Assembly (NCBI GenBank): GCA_963513935.1
Contig: OY740772.1
Span: 11,130,098-11,194,097 of the forward strand
Direction: 5' to 3'
Source: Aphrophora alni
Lineage: Eukaryota > Arthropoda > Insecta > Hemiptera > Aphrophoridae
DNA: 64,000 bases
The notes beneath the pieces are model-generated. The model searched no databases and was not told the DNA's origin. It saw only the letters and a list, made by a program, of their open reading frames with translations. Shown piece after piece: positions 38,225 to 49,944 of the stretch. Positions within the stretch are counted from its first letter, which is position 1. Each line of letters begins with the position of its first letter. The position numbers were made by a program, and so were the translations under genes.

Positions 38225-38255
38225 TGGTGCAAAAATATTGCACAAACTTTCTCAC
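38225..38255 (+). repeat. Conserved hairpin word, copy 2
   Basis: Same GTGCAA-loop-TTGCAC-AAACTTTCTC block as at 28797-28834. Confidence 0.6.
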
Positions 38256-38360
38256 TCAACTTTTGCCAAGGCCAAATGAAATCGAATCAAACATAATCGT
38301 CACCAAAAACTGTTATTTGTTGAAAAAAGGAAAAGAGCAAGAACTATGAATGTCATGTTG

Positions 38361-38361
<1 letters not shown>

Positions 38362-38414
<53 letters not shown>
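38362..38414. repeat. (AT)n microsatellite
   Basis: Uninterrupted TA/AT dinucleotides, about 26 units. Confidence 0.95.
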
Positions 38415-38417
<3 letters not shown>

Positions 38418-39132
38418 TTTAGGCTCAGGAAAACATATACGTGATTTTTGACATACTGTCCATCCATCTTCGTTGATATATCAATGTAAACATAACTGTA
38501 GTCTGCTAGTATAGAACCCTTATAAAATTCAGAAAAATCGAATTAAATATCTCAAAATTCCAACAATTTTAAACAGTTTTTGTTATATTTCGTGTTGTTC
38601 ACCATACACATGAATTTAGATAAAATTATAATGGTTGGATCCAACTCTCTACGAATAAAAAATAGCAAAATTATAGTCAAATATATAATTTTGAACCATG
38701 ACCGTTCCTAGGAAATATAATATTTATATTGTTACGAAATCTAACAAACCAAAGTTACTGACATGAGCAAAGCGAGTGGAGAGTTTTTTAATATACAGGA
38801 TGTTTCTGTAATGTGCGGAGATAATTCAGGCAGTGGTTATATGAGTAAAAATAAAGAAAAACATTCTTATAAACATATGTCCGGAAACAATTATTTTATC
38901 AGCTAACCGCCATTTTTCTTTTTTTCTTATTAATTTATATCTCTAGAACGCCCTAACAGATTGACTTTAAATTTTACACGATAGTCAATACGGTAATGTA
39001 TAAAACTAGTTTCAAAAAAATAATCAACTTGTTCTAATAATCCGTTTCAAAATGACGGTCATTTAAATAGTTTTAATGAAAATTACATTAAATTACTTTT
39101 GGTTAATGATTTTTAATTATTAATTTGTATAG

Positions 39133-39157
39133 TTTTTTTTTTTTTTTTTTTTTTTTT
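39133..39157. repeat. Poly-T tract
   Basis: 25 consecutive T, about 85 bp upstream of the hammerhead-like motif at 39242. Confidence 0.9.
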
Positions 39158-39241
39158 CAGTAGTGTTATGAATACTCAACAATAATTACCAGTTTTAATG
39201 TGATGACGCTTTCACATGGCTGAACGACTTCACGATGTTCT

Positions 39242-39282
39242 GGATCTGACGATGACGGTTTAACTGTCGAAACCTGTCATCC
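39242..39282 (+). ncRNA. Hammerhead-ribozyme-like motif H (upstream of the PLE)
   Basis: Arm GGAT (39242-39245), core CTGACGA (39246-39252), one extra T, stem II GACGG (39254-39258) paired with CTGTC (39264-39268), GAAA (39269-39272), a minimal stem III A-C-CT-G-T, then C (39278) and arm ATCC (39279-39282), complementary to the first arm. The arms and stem II differ in sequence from motifs A and B yet still pair, which argues for a selected RNA fold. It sits on the same strand, about 680 bp upstream of the Penelope-like RT, where a PLE terminal repeat would be. Confidence 0.6.
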
Positions 39283-39959
39283 ATAAGTATGAATTTTGTA
39301 ATGTGTGACAGAGAAATTAAGATAGTTAACCTATACCATTAATATACAATCCAGTAGGCTACACCTAACATTATGTTTATGACTACAAACTGATTCAAAA
39401 GCTAAAAATTGTAGTACAATGTCTATAATGTTAAACTAATTAATAAATGTAGTATAATGGTTAAACATTATTCCACAAATTCAACATTTATCTATTAACA
39501 GGAAAAACATTTATATAATTTGCCCTAGAAACTAAACGAAGTGAATAAAACCAACCTTTTTCTTTACACCCCCCCCACCCCATTACACCGCAATTAATTA
39601 TTTATACACTTCTTAAATACTCCTAGTAAATATTTATTTTATATTCACTTGAATAATTTATTTTATTTAATATTTATGGAATCACGTTTTGTCGCCCCTT
39701 CATTCTTGATCTTATGCAAGTGAAGTCATCTTAGTCACTGAATTGCCTAATCTGCGCCTAACGAAAACTAAATAAGAATGTTAGACGATATTATGAACAA
39801 AATCTGGTAACTGCTCGTTCCGTAACGTCTATTTTTTACTCCTTTTACACGTAATCTTCCGTTTTTTAAATGATCTTCACGTTTCATAGATCTTTTTATA
39901 GTTAGAATCCGCAATCTAATCTATTCCAAGGAATGAAGATCAAAACACAGTAAGAATTC

Positions 39960-41345
39960 TAATAAAAAATAAAATAAATAGAACAAATAAAAGTTTTAAT
40001 TCTAATAATACGTAAAAATCTAACCATAAAATTGAAAGTATATCGGCTGCAAAATTAAGAAATAAACTACAAAACAACAATGTAATTTTAACTAAAGCTG
40101 ACAAAGGAAATTCAACAGTACTCGTTGATAAAAGTGATTAATGTACATCCCTTATGAAGAATAATATTACAAGTTTAAACAGGGATTCTATTTAGAAATA
40201 CCATGAAATTATCAAAAAGTAGAAGTCTTAATGATAAGGAAATTAGCCAATTAAAATGATTAACCCTAGAGCTCCAGCATTAAGTGGCCTTCAAAAGAAT
40301 CACCAAGATAACGCAACCAAAAGACTTTTGGTCAACTTTAGATCTGCACCAACTTTATCCAAAATATTATCAAATCCGAGATTACATTACATAATGACCA
40401 CACCATAAAAAATAGTTTGGAACTTATATCAAATATAAATGATATTAAAGTAAAACCTATATATAAATCAGCTTCATTTGATATTCTTGATTTACATACA
40501 CATATACCAATTGATGAGACAATAGAAAATTTAAAGAAAAATCTTAAGCAAAATTCCCGCTTAAAACTTGAAGCAATCAATTAATTAATTAATCTGGTTA
40601 AATTTAGCTTGGAACAAAATTACTTCCAATTCAATGACGACTTTTACACATAAAATGATGGATTGGCTATGGACTCCACGCTATCGGGAATTATGTTTGA
40701 AATATATTTATACTACATCGAGAACACCACATATTCTCTGAATTGAACACAGACAGACATAAGATAGAATATTATTTCAGATACGCTGATGACGTCATAA
40801 TTAATCAATAGGAATACAAGACAGCTGAACACTTTTAAGTATTATATTAATAATATGACTCCAAATTTAAAGTTTACCCTTGAAATAGAAGAAGACGAAC
40901 ATATGAATTATTTGGACCTTACTTGCAGGGCAGCAAGCACATTAAAAAAACCCCACTATTACGGACCAGACTATACACGCAACATCCAATCATCCAATGT
41001 CACATAAATTGGCAGAATACAATAGCTTTATCCATCGCTTATTAAAGACTCTGTTAAACCCTGAAAACTTCCAATAGAAACTAAACACGATTAAACACAT
41101 TACATTACCCAATAGCTACACAACGGATATTGTAGATAGATTACTGAAAAACACAAAAAACCGCGAAACAACAAAAAAAATAGATAAACTTATTTATACA
41201 TCAATTGAATACGGTAACATATTGGAACATAAATTGAGATTTGAATTGAGGAAGCATGGAGTCATACAAAACAAGAAACAATTTAAAAAAGACATTAACA
41301 CCAATACAACAGACATCCAAAGACAAATTTTCATATTCTGGCGGA
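39960..41345 (+). pseudogene. Penelope-like retroelement reverse transcriptase, decayed
   Basis: No long open frame survives, but ordered PLE RT blocks can be read across frames. TKADKGNSTVLVDKSD (40089-40138) is the PLE-typical ADKGN block. Next comes ALSGLQKNHQDN...LLVNFRSAPTLSKIL (about 40278-40370), then DGLAMDSTLSG (about 40658-40690, the GLxMGSPLS block with Gly changed to Asp), the catalytic YADDVI (40782-40799), and FTLEIEEDEHMNYLDL (about 40873-40920). Further C-terminal RT sequence runs to about 41345. Stops and frameshifts are frequent (for example TAA where Tyr is expected at 40139). No GIY-YIG endonuclease block was recognised after it. Known PLEs copy themselves by target-primed reverse transcription; this copy cannot. 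Confidence 0.8.
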
Positions 41346-41704
41346 TATTGGGTATACGACAATAATAAGCAAAATGTTTAGGTTACAAATAATTTATGAA
41401 AATCGTTGTACTGGGAACAAACAAGAAACGTCAAATTAAAACAATGAACTTAACCTTAAAAATCTCAGTTATCAATAAACTTTTGAGGATATTATTACAT
41501 TTTCATGTTTATTATTTTCAATGTCATCGTGTAATTTCGGAGAAATTGAACAAATTTTTGAATTTCATAAATTATATCCCATTATAAAATGTTACTTAGT
41601 GTAGTCCAAACTTTAATCCTTCCATGGAGCAGAGCACCTCTACAAATCCTACTTTAAGTTGTGCGTCATTCTGACACACTCTGAGATTTGACTTCGCTAT
41701 ATTT

Positions 41705-42100
41705 AGTGTTTTGTTCACCTGTACAGTATTATTTACTATTCATTCTAGGTCAATGTGTGTTACCTCGCACACTATATTCATTGTATATACAAGTACAATT
41801 TATAATATGTATAAAACATCCAAGAAGTAATGTCTACCACTAGTAATACGTGACTGCATGTGTCACATTACTGCGATAATCTTTCCTTCATGTACACATT
41901 GTAAATAAGACTTTAACCTAGATTGTTACTGGCTGTGACAACAGAGTATTCTGCAATATGTATTATCTACTTCGCGTTCATTATAAGATACTGCGTTTAG
42001 TTCAAATTTTAAAATAGTGTTGTGACATAGTCTGCGCGTTTCGGATTATTTACGTCTTTCTTAGTATATTAAATGGAACAGTCTTGACTTTATAACGATG
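41705..42100 (+). repeat. Dispersed repeat R7, copy 1 (inverted pair with 47145-47570)
   Basis: The reverse complement of 47145-47570 matches over about 400 bp: TTTTGTTCACC, TATTTACT, TACACATTGTAAAT, GACTTTAACC.AGATTGTTACT, AATAGTGTT, TCTGCGCGTTTCG.ATTATTTACGTC. Identity is roughly three quarters by eye. Class unknown. Confidence 0.7.
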
Positions 42101-42190
42101 AACGAGGCTTTCTTGTTCTTTAATGTCGTTAAGGACTAAATCGAATCTTATCTTTCTCAATTTTTCTTCCATCCATCAAAATTTTTAACC

Positions 42191-42320
42191 TCTAATTTAC
42201 ACAGTATAACAAACACACAGAACACAATTCTCATAAAAAGAATACGCCCAAGTATCAGACGCGTTTCAACGACAAGGTCGTCCTCTTCAGTGATACACCA
42301 ACCAAACCACAACTGATTTA
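42191..42320 (-). repeat. Hammerhead-motif repeat, family 1, copy B
   Basis: Minus-strand partner of 4421-4550, matching from GTTGTGGTTTGGTTGG to the GAATTGTGTTCTGTGTGTTT tail. The 45-nt motif region is identical. On the minus strand it lies downstream of the RTE-like fragment at 42610-42835; whether the two belong together is unknown. Confidence 0.7.
42252..42296 (-). ncRNA. Hammerhead-ribozyme-like motif B
   Basis: Identical base for base to motif A (4447-4491) when read on the minus strand. It has arms GTATCA/TGATAC, core CTGAAGA (plus coordinates 42284-42290), an extra G, a six-pair stem II, GAAA, ACGCGT and C. Identity between copies 38 kb apart, where flanks have small differences, suggests recent spread or constraint. 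Confidence 0.6.
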
Positions 42321-42609
42321 CAGTTCCTAGTATGAAATAACTATGAAGAATTCTTTTGTCACTGCACTCCCATCATGAATGATCTTTTACAACCTCGATC
42401 TCCAGTTAATAACTTCTTTAGGAGCAGTGTATTTGGCATTTCTTAAATTATTATTTATTATAAATACTCTTTGTTGTTTTAAGGATAAAACTCTTGTTCT
42501 CGTCATCTCCTTAAAATAAGAGCATACAATAGAGACTCCTATTGTATACTCTAATAGCATCAAGGTTAAAAGAGAAGACCTGTCACTCATTGGTAAAGAG
42601 ACGTCTGCG

Positions 42610-42835
42610 AAGAAAAATAAAAGTGAGGAATTTAACCCAAGAAATGTAAACATCAAATTAAATAGCATTGGTCCTAAACCATCGCCCTGTTGGATTCACT
42701 TTAAACTCATTTGTAAACTCTCCTTCAATCCTAACAAAGCTTTTAGTTCTCTGTGACAAGTCTTACAAACGAGATTTAAACAAATCATGCATAACAGAAA
42801 ACAGCTGGACTCCATCTATATTTACAGTATTCTCA
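42610..42835 (-). pseudogene. RTE-like LINE reverse transcriptase fragment
   Basis: On the minus strand one frame gives SFVRIEGEFTNEFKV (a LINE RT block preceding the GVxQGDGLSP motif). After a shift of one base near 42685 the next frame gives QQGDGLGPMLFNLMFTFLG, the RT block with Ser changed to Gly. A TAA interrupts the part before. No YADD block follows: the open frame after MLFNL (to 42387) does not look like RT. The fragment is short and dead. Clade assignment (RTE/CR1-like) is by motif only. Confidence 0.65.
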
Positions 42836-42839
42836 AGGA

Positions 42840-44689
42840 AGGAATATGTCTGGGGTGGCGAGGAATACAGGGGCCCCCACACTTCGTGTGTTGCGTTTGC
42901 TTTCAGCAGTACAACCCCAATAAAAAATATATAGACCTCAAATGCTTCTGTGTAAACGGCTACCCTACCTTCGTTTTTATTATCGGTGTAAATAAAAATA
43001 AAACGTTTACAAAATTAAATTTTTAAGAATTAACTTGTACTTAAACTTAAGAATTAAATGTAGCTAAGCAGTAATTTGTGTACCTAGTTTTCTTGGAACG
43101 GGTTGTACAGTCAAGTCAGGTTAAGGAAACAAGTAGAAGGGAGGACACGCCCATTACACCAGACGCACTCCTAGTCTGAGGGTACTATAACTCCCAACGA
43201 TGACCGTGGCCTAAGCTCTGGTAAGAGTCATGGCTTCCCTCTAGAGCGTGCTGAGATGTAGTCACGAGCTAAATTTAGTTCTCAGAATTTTTATATAAAC
43301 ACAACGGTTATTTGACTTGAAATATGAATTCAGTTTTACCTAAGACATGCAACTTATGTTGCCGCATTATCACGACAGCTTGCTAGGTCCACAGTTAAAA
43401 CTAACCTAACTTATTACGGTATAAAGTTTATTTTTCATGCAGTTTTATAGTTTATAAATATATTACATGTGGGTAGACTATTACTAAACATAGCTGTAAC
43501 TTACATTAAGCTACTGTAGGGACACTTCACCAAATAACACTATCAATAGCGTGGTTTTACTGATATAGATTGTTTTATTATTATTATTTAGAAATCGGGA
43601 TGTATCTCCTAGACTTCTCAGCCTTAAATAGACTATATATTTCCATGGTTTAATCTACATCGCCTTAGTTAGCTCTATAACCTTCTTAAGACACAGAATT
43701 TTCAGGAGGAAATATTTGGGAGAGTGAGCCTTGTCTCCCGTCAATGTTTTTGGAAGACGATTTATCCCGAGGACAAATTTATGTCAAAAACTAAGCAAGT
43801 TTAGCTTCTTAATTAAATACATAAATATTAATTTTCACTTTTTAATTGCCAACTATCGAACTGGTATTTTTGGTAATGACACTATGAAGGTTGGATTTAA
43901 TTTGGTTAGGGTTTGATTTAATTTAGGGATGGAAGAGTGAAAAGGTTTGTGTACCGTTTCTACTCCAGTTATCATATTTAGATAACTCTTCTTCTCTTCT
44001 TGTTTTACGGAGTAGCTGCCACAGTAATTAGATTATTTTGAGCCGCCAACATTAGAATGTATTACACCTAAGTTCTCCTACCAACTATTGTCGTTTGAAC
44101 CACTCGACGTTGCTGATATTGCAACATAATGAATCTCTTATTATTCCCAAAATGTTGCTATTAATACAAATATCACAAGACTTCAGCGTTGGTGGTTCAC
44201 CTTAGATAAAACAAATGTATTTATATCTTTGAATACCCACCACCCATTGAGTTTTCATAAATGTATACACATAACAGATTATTGATTTAGTTTATATCTT
44301 TTTATGTATGAAAAACTAATACAATAACGCCTTATGTTAGTTTTATATACAAAAATATTATCAGATTTCTGAATAAAATATATTAAAATTGAATAATCCA
44401 CCAACTTTAAAAATAAAAAGAAGAAAATATACAGCTGTTTAAAATACTTTTCAATTTTGTGTTAAATTAGAATTCAACTACAAAACAGATCAAGGGTTTC
44501 CAACCGAAACGCTTACACTTGAATGTAACTTTATCCTACGCGTAATGGATCCAGTTTATACGTGAGAGTTGTAAGTATCTATGACTTGTAAAACACTTTT
44601 ACATATCTTCGTTGGATCAAAACGTTTCGATTATTTCACTTTATTTCTTGAAATTCTTACAATTATTTTTTACATTGTTTAGAGTGATA
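42840..44689. other. Unassigned sequence
   Basis: No gene or named element recognised. 43120-43260 is relatively GC-rich without motifs. Overlapping open frames at 42668-43026 are mostly the antisense of the LINE fragment and its flank. Confidence 0.4.
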
Positions 44690-44920
44690 AACCGAGTCAA
44701 TGCCTTCCAAAATAAGAAAGATAAGAACATAAAACAAAGAGCACTAGACCTCGAATACTCTAATTCGTCAGGGTCGTAAAGGAACAAGAGTTGGTCAAGA
44801 AAACTCTGATAGGAATAATGAAAGAAAGGGATCTAATCAAAGACTACATGAGAAAGGTATAAAGTCAGCTAGGCTACCTCAAGATTACCAAACCTGTACT
44901 CACACAGTGAGCAATGAAGT
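44690..44920 (-). repeat. Dispersed repeat R1, copy 3 (longest)
   Basis: Read on the minus strand: GTGAGTACAGGTTTGGTAAT, CTTGAGGTAGCCTAGCTGAC, TTTATACCTTTCTCATGTAG, GATCCCTTTCTTTCAT, then GAGTTTTCTTGACCAACTCT and CTGACGAATTAGAGTATTCG. This is the fullest R1 copy and shows the family extends at least about 230 bp. Confidence 0.72.
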
Positions 44921-45299
44921 GAGTGTTTACTATGCTTATATGTGAGGGAGAATAACAAAATAAAAGGTACATTTAAAATTAATGTCAACACAAAATGAAC
45001 ACCAACGTTAAACGTTCTTTATCATTATTCTAACCTGAACAGACATTAACACACAAATTATTGTTTATTCAAGTGTTTATGGAATCATATTTCTTTATAT
45101 TTAAATAATATTTAAAATATTTTTAAAATTATATATTTTTTTAATATTTCAAATATTTTTTTAATTGAATTCACTTCACTATATATGCTTCACATGGTGT
45201 ACTTTGTCTATAACATTGAAAAGCGTCCTAATACATCGATTTTATAGTTTTTTTTAAACATTAATATTTGCAACCGTGAACTTTTAACTTCCACTATAG

Positions 45300-45460
45300 C
45301 AAACCACCGTTTATTTAAATTGGGCCTTCCCTCCACATTTTGGAAAGAACTACACTGTGCAGAATAAACCATCTGTCCTGGGTGTGATTCGAATCCACGA
45401 TCTAAGTGCTACTCTTGATCAAAGAGTGACGACTTTAACCACTGAGCTACAAGGACACTT
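45300..45460 (-). repeat. tRNA-derived SINE, best-preserved copy
   Basis: On the minus strand GTGTCCTTGTAGCTCAGTGG (box A), GTCGTCACTCTTTGATC, then GTGGATTCGAATCAC (box B), followed by the SINE body and ending in a CCCAATTTAAATAAACGGTGG region. Box A and B are both close to consensus, so an internal Pol III promoter is plausible. Head and tail define the family also found at 3770, 27076 and 32348. Confidence 0.85.
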
Positions 45461-45784
45461 AGGAATATTTACTTTCTAAATAATATTTGAGTAATAAGAT
45501 TCCTATTCTTGAAAAACATTTGTTTCATGAAGTGTTAAATATTAATGTGAATGGTTGTGTAATTTCTTGTAGTAGGCCCTACAAGTTATCTAAATTATTG
45601 ATGCAACAGTTTTTGATAGTTACGTACCATTATTTTTTTTCCGTAAAGAATATTCAACCATTATCTGGTATATTCGACACGTTTATCCAACGAAATGCCG
45701 ACTGTTAGATAAATTATCATTGATTTAGTTTTTATAAAAGTGGGCGGCGTCTTTTTGCCTACACGTCTGAAACCCAAACGTTTA

Positions 45785-46050
45785 AAGTTAAAAGATTCTT
45801 TTCAGCCATCATGTGTACTACTATTGCTGGTTAGGTAATCTCGCACAAAAGGTTAAATTCAATTTCAGGCTGGAACTAAACTATTTAGCAGTTTTATGAC
45901 GTCACGGTACTTCACCTAATGAACGTTTAATGTGACCTACAAGATGCCCATTGTTTTCAAGTACCGGAAGTGGGTCATAAGGCCAACTTCTAAAGGATTT
46001 GTTAAATGATGAAATCTATTCCGCCAATCACAGTTTTGTAATTAAGGTTA
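45785..46050 (+). repeat. Dispersed repeat R6, copy 2
   Basis: Second copy of the repeat at 37915-38175, same direction and nearly identical over the middle about 150 bp. Confidence 0.82.
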
Positions 46051-46251
46051 TTGGTTGCGACGCGTTACCTCTTTGCATCGTTACACTAAATTGTATTCTA
46101 TTGTAATGTCTAACTTGTAAATAAATGACGCAAAACAGAGAGAGAGAAAAACACTGGACTGAACAAGGCTGTGCGCACACAACCCCAGACGGCCTATAAA
46201 TACGGGCCTTATTTGCTTCAAAATCATTCTGTTTCACAGAGTCACCTACAA

Positions 46252-46253
<2 letters not shown>

Positions 46254-46337
<84 letters not shown>

Positions 46338-46348
46338 TCTCTCTCTCA
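46254..46348. repeat. (TC)n microsatellite
   Basis: About 47 TC units with one interruption (CTATC at about 46321). Open frames through it on both strands are repeat artefacts. Confidence 0.97.
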
Positions 46349-46384
46349 CTGCATAAATTCTCTTGTTTTCTTTATTGTTCCTTA

Positions 46385-46545
46385 ACTGTCTTTTCTTCCG
46401 TGATCTGTTAGCTGATCCCGGCAGCACAGACTTCCCCGTTCATTGTTTAAAGGGTGATCCCCTGGGGACGAGAGTAACCTCCGTGATCTGTCGGTTGATC
46501 CCTCCAGGACGAACGTTCCAACCTCCGAGTGACTGTCGGCTCATC
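46385..46545. repeat. Local imperfect direct repeats
   Basis: CCGTGATCTGTTAGCTGATC, CCGTGATCTGTCGGTTGATC and GAGTGACTGTCGGCTCATC follow one another with GC-rich spacers. It appears to be a diverged tandem of about three units. Confidence 0.5.
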
Positions 46546-46549
46546 TTAA

Positions 46550-47144
46550 ACAGCTCATTTTTTGCGGTTTTAAAAATTCATCCATTTTTGTCCATAAATG
46601 TTTTCTGGAATAATTGAGACATTTTTTTTTATTAACAAGTTTTAAATAACATAAACTAATTGCAATAATAGCTCTTGTATCCCTATGGTTAATTGACTCA
46701 CAGTAAAACCGTGAGGTGACCACTCCGTTAGCAAACAACTTGTATCAGTTATTTTTCCAGTTATATGCCGTTTCTTATGTAGTGTAGATATATTACTTCT
46801 GGTTTTCTGATTATGTTTCATTAATTAGTTGTTTTTTTTTTTACCTAGGCCTACTTTTACAAGTGTTAATTTCCAACATGGCGCTAGAATACTAGGAAAT
46901 CTTTCATATTTCATTATTTTCATGTTTTAAGTTAACGGGAGTTGATTTATGCTATCAATATGTATGTATTAGTTTTTATGTAGACAAATGTTGGCAAACC
47001 TGCACTAAAAACATATCACTCAGGTATATATTTGATCACTCAGGTAAAACTAATTAAATCTGTTTGACAAATAACCGTTGTTTTAACATCACAAAAATAT
47101 ATAAATGACGTCGTAACTCTACCGTAAGCAATATCACAGCCCTC
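46550..47144. other. Unassigned sequence
   Basis: No gene or named element recognised. Confidence 0.4.
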
Positions 47145-47570
47145 ACCCATTCTTATTGCAGTCTAGACTGTTTCATTAGATAAACTAAGAACGACGTAAA
47201 TAATTCGAAACGCGCAGATTATGAATGTGGTGACAGAACACTATTATAAAATCTAAACTAACAACATTGTTTTATCGGACAATACATATCGTAGTGGGCA
47301 ATAATTTCTTGTCACAACGAGTAACAATCTGGGTTAAAGTCTGATTTACAATGTATACTTGAAGGCAAGAATATTGCAGTTATGTGACACAGATATAAAT
47401 TTAGTCATTTGTTACTAGTGGAACACTTCTTGTGTGGTTTATGCATTTTATAAAACGTTCTTGTAAACACAGTCTATTGTGCGACGTGAGATAGCATATT
47501 CATAGACAACTATGTAACAGTAAATAGTAACACAGCAACGGTAAACAGGGATACTACTCGGTGAACAAAA
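47145..47570 (-). repeat. Dispersed repeat R7, copy 2
   Basis: Inverted partner of 41705-42100. Confidence 0.7.
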
Positions 47571-48255
47571 TATTAAAAGTTAAATGATTTATGGGTTCTT
47601 CCTTGCTTTACAATTTCTAATTACTATTTATTGAAATTACAGTGGCAGTAAATACCCATCGTTGTACAGAAGCTCTAGAATGCTGACTGCTTTAACTGAA
47701 AACGAACTTTACTCCCACCACTAGTAGGCCTCGGTGGCTGGTGACAAAATTCATTAGAAGCGTAATCAATCTGACTACTGTTTTACTCTAATTCAAACTA
47801 AAGAATATACGTAACATGTAAAGTTATATCTAGTGGTAATTGTGTTCTAAAAATACCCCTCTGTTTTTATAAGTTAAAAAGTCGAAACATCCATTGTAAC
47901 TGCGATATCATTCGCACTGCAAACCTTTCAAATTCGGACATTTATACGGTTTAAACCGCTCCACTACAAGGTTAATTCTACTGCAACACTCATACGAGAA
48001 TCATTGTTTGTATTTAATAGCTGTTTTTCTTGTTATTTTGCCGATTTATATAATTTTATGTTTCTTTTTAAATTAAATAATTTCATAAAGCTATTTGAAT
48101 GTGCAGCATAACCTGGCCTAATTTAACCTATTTGAGTTTTTTGTAAACGAAAATGTAGATCAGATTTTTTGTAGAAAGAATCTCCACAAATTGGTTAGGT
48201 TAGGTTAATTGTAGTGTTCTTTAAATTAGTTCCTGTTTGATGTACTCAAGGTTTC
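47571..48255. other. Unassigned sequence
   Basis: No gene recognised; a short GGTTAGGTTAGGTTA run lies at about 48194-48209. Confidence 0.4.
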
Positions 48256-48985
48256 ATACTTGTTGTGTCTAATCTCCAAAAGTGTCTTCCAACACCAGAT
48301 TTGAAGAATTCCCAAAGTTTTTACTCAAGAAAACTCTGGATATTGAACAGTACAGAACGTGGTGTATAATCTGGGATGAAAGGGGGAAATGAAATTGCAT
48401 CACGTTAATTTACTTGGGCACATGAAGAGCTTCAAAATCCTGAGAAATCTACTGAAAACTTAACAGTCTGGTTCGACAACTGCAGTGGCCAGAACAGGGA
48501 TTTTGATGTACTTATGACGGCTGGATAAAGTTCCTACGCTTCAAAGAAGTCAAACCATAAGTTCCTGCTTGCTGGACATACTTACTGTACATGGAAGTTG
48601 ACGACAAGCTTTGATTGAAAGGAGAAAAAAAAGAAAAGATCACATTATTTTTACCACAACAAACTGGGCCAATTTTATTGCTTCATGCTCAAAAAAGAAC
48701 CCCTTTGTTGTCAGAAGGATGCAACTGTATGATTTTCTTTACTTGACAAACAATTTTTCTTTATTGTTTGTTTGAAGAAAGAAAAACACAGACAATGAAC
48801 CACTTTTTATATCGAATACACTGTGGTTAGAGCTTCGTCAAGGGGATAGCAAGTTGTATTACAAGACCAGTTTCACCGATGATACTTTTAAAACTTTCGA
48901 TCTCAAAAGGGAGCAGAGAAAACAAGGGACTGTTTTGCCGGTTGTAATCCCACCAATGAGATTAACACAAAAAAAAGATAAGTAA
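48256..48985 (+). pseudogene. DUF7869-like (transposase-associated) protein, decayed
   Basis: Blocks of a protein family common in hemimetabolous insect genomes can be read across frames. LTVWFDNCSGQNRDF (48460-48504) is the family's DNCSGQN signature. HKFLLAGHTY (about 48553-48583) is the GHT/GHS block. After one frame change comes MEVDDKL (about 48590-48610), then IERRKKK. WANFIASCSKKNPFVV (about 48668-48715) and LWLELRQGDSKLYYKTSFTDDTFKTF (positions about 48825-48900) match the C-terminal part. At least four frameshifts and several stops are present. Upstream to about 48256 there is a weaker HHVNLLGHEEL region. The function of the family is not settled; association with mobile DNA is known, catalysis is inference. 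Confidence 0.65.
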
Positions 48986-49944
48986 TGAAAAATACAAAGA
49001 CATCATAAAATAATTGCAGTGGGTTTCAGAACAGTACATACCTTTTTTTGCAAACATTCCACATGGAGAAAGGAAGGAAACTTTCCTGGGAATGACTCAA
49101 CCACTCTAGATTAGTAATTTTGTTGATAATCTGTAGATTTTTTTCAGCCTTCAAAACCACAACATCAATTTGATTTGTACACTTTTGTAAAGAATTCTTT
49201 CAATTTTATTAAAAGTATTGTTACAATGATTGCTGTGTAGTCTTTATTAACACAAAGAAATAACTAAAAATTGGTTAAGTATACACTATTTTAATGATAT
49301 AAATACTTTTTTATTGGTTAATTCAAGTACTACTGTTAATTTGTCCAAATTTAACTTTTTCTTTTTCTACAGAAAAAAACCTCTCTTTATTTTCTACTCT
49401 TAAAAACAAATTTTTGCCTCATTTAAATGCATAAAACGACCAATTGTGAAACTTGGTGAAAAATTATCGACAATTTTTTTTTTCATTTGAACGCCATTTT
49501 GAAATTTACGAAAAGATTTGTTTCGTTAAAGATATCGTCTAATGGATTGTCAAACAAAACCTAGGCTTACGCTGAATCTGAGAAAAGTAGAACGGAAATT
49601 GTTCCCTCTTAAGGGTTTGTTTTAAAACTACTCCAACACACGACTTTATATTAGAAATTTGTTAATAAAAGAACAGGTACAAAGAACAGTTAAAAAACCA
49701 TCTATCTTAATCATTGTGACAAGTCGCTGTCTATGTTGACTTGCTCGACTTTACACTTGCGGAGAGAAACATTCATTTATATTTTAATATAAACTTATTT
49801 CTCACCGAATTGAACAAGAAAAGAAGAAACATTATGTTACTTCGAAAACGTTTCTTCAATTTTATTTCAAAGTTTGATTTATTAGAAGAAACCACATTTT
49901 ATACAATTGTAGTATCTACTTTTGAGGTTAATATTTAGACAAGA
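48986..49944. other. Unassigned AT-rich sequence
   Basis: No gene or named element recognised. A 65-codon plus frame at 49741-49938 has no motif. Confidence 0.4.

Noticed and set aside
42387..42600. Continuation of the RTE-like frame after MLFNLMFTFLG as functional RT
   Set aside because: The catalytic YADD block is absent and the remaining residues do not resemble RT; probably a rearranged or unrelated junction.
46171..46427. Open frames on both strands through the TC repeat
   Set aside because: Low-complexity artefact of a dinucleotide repeat.
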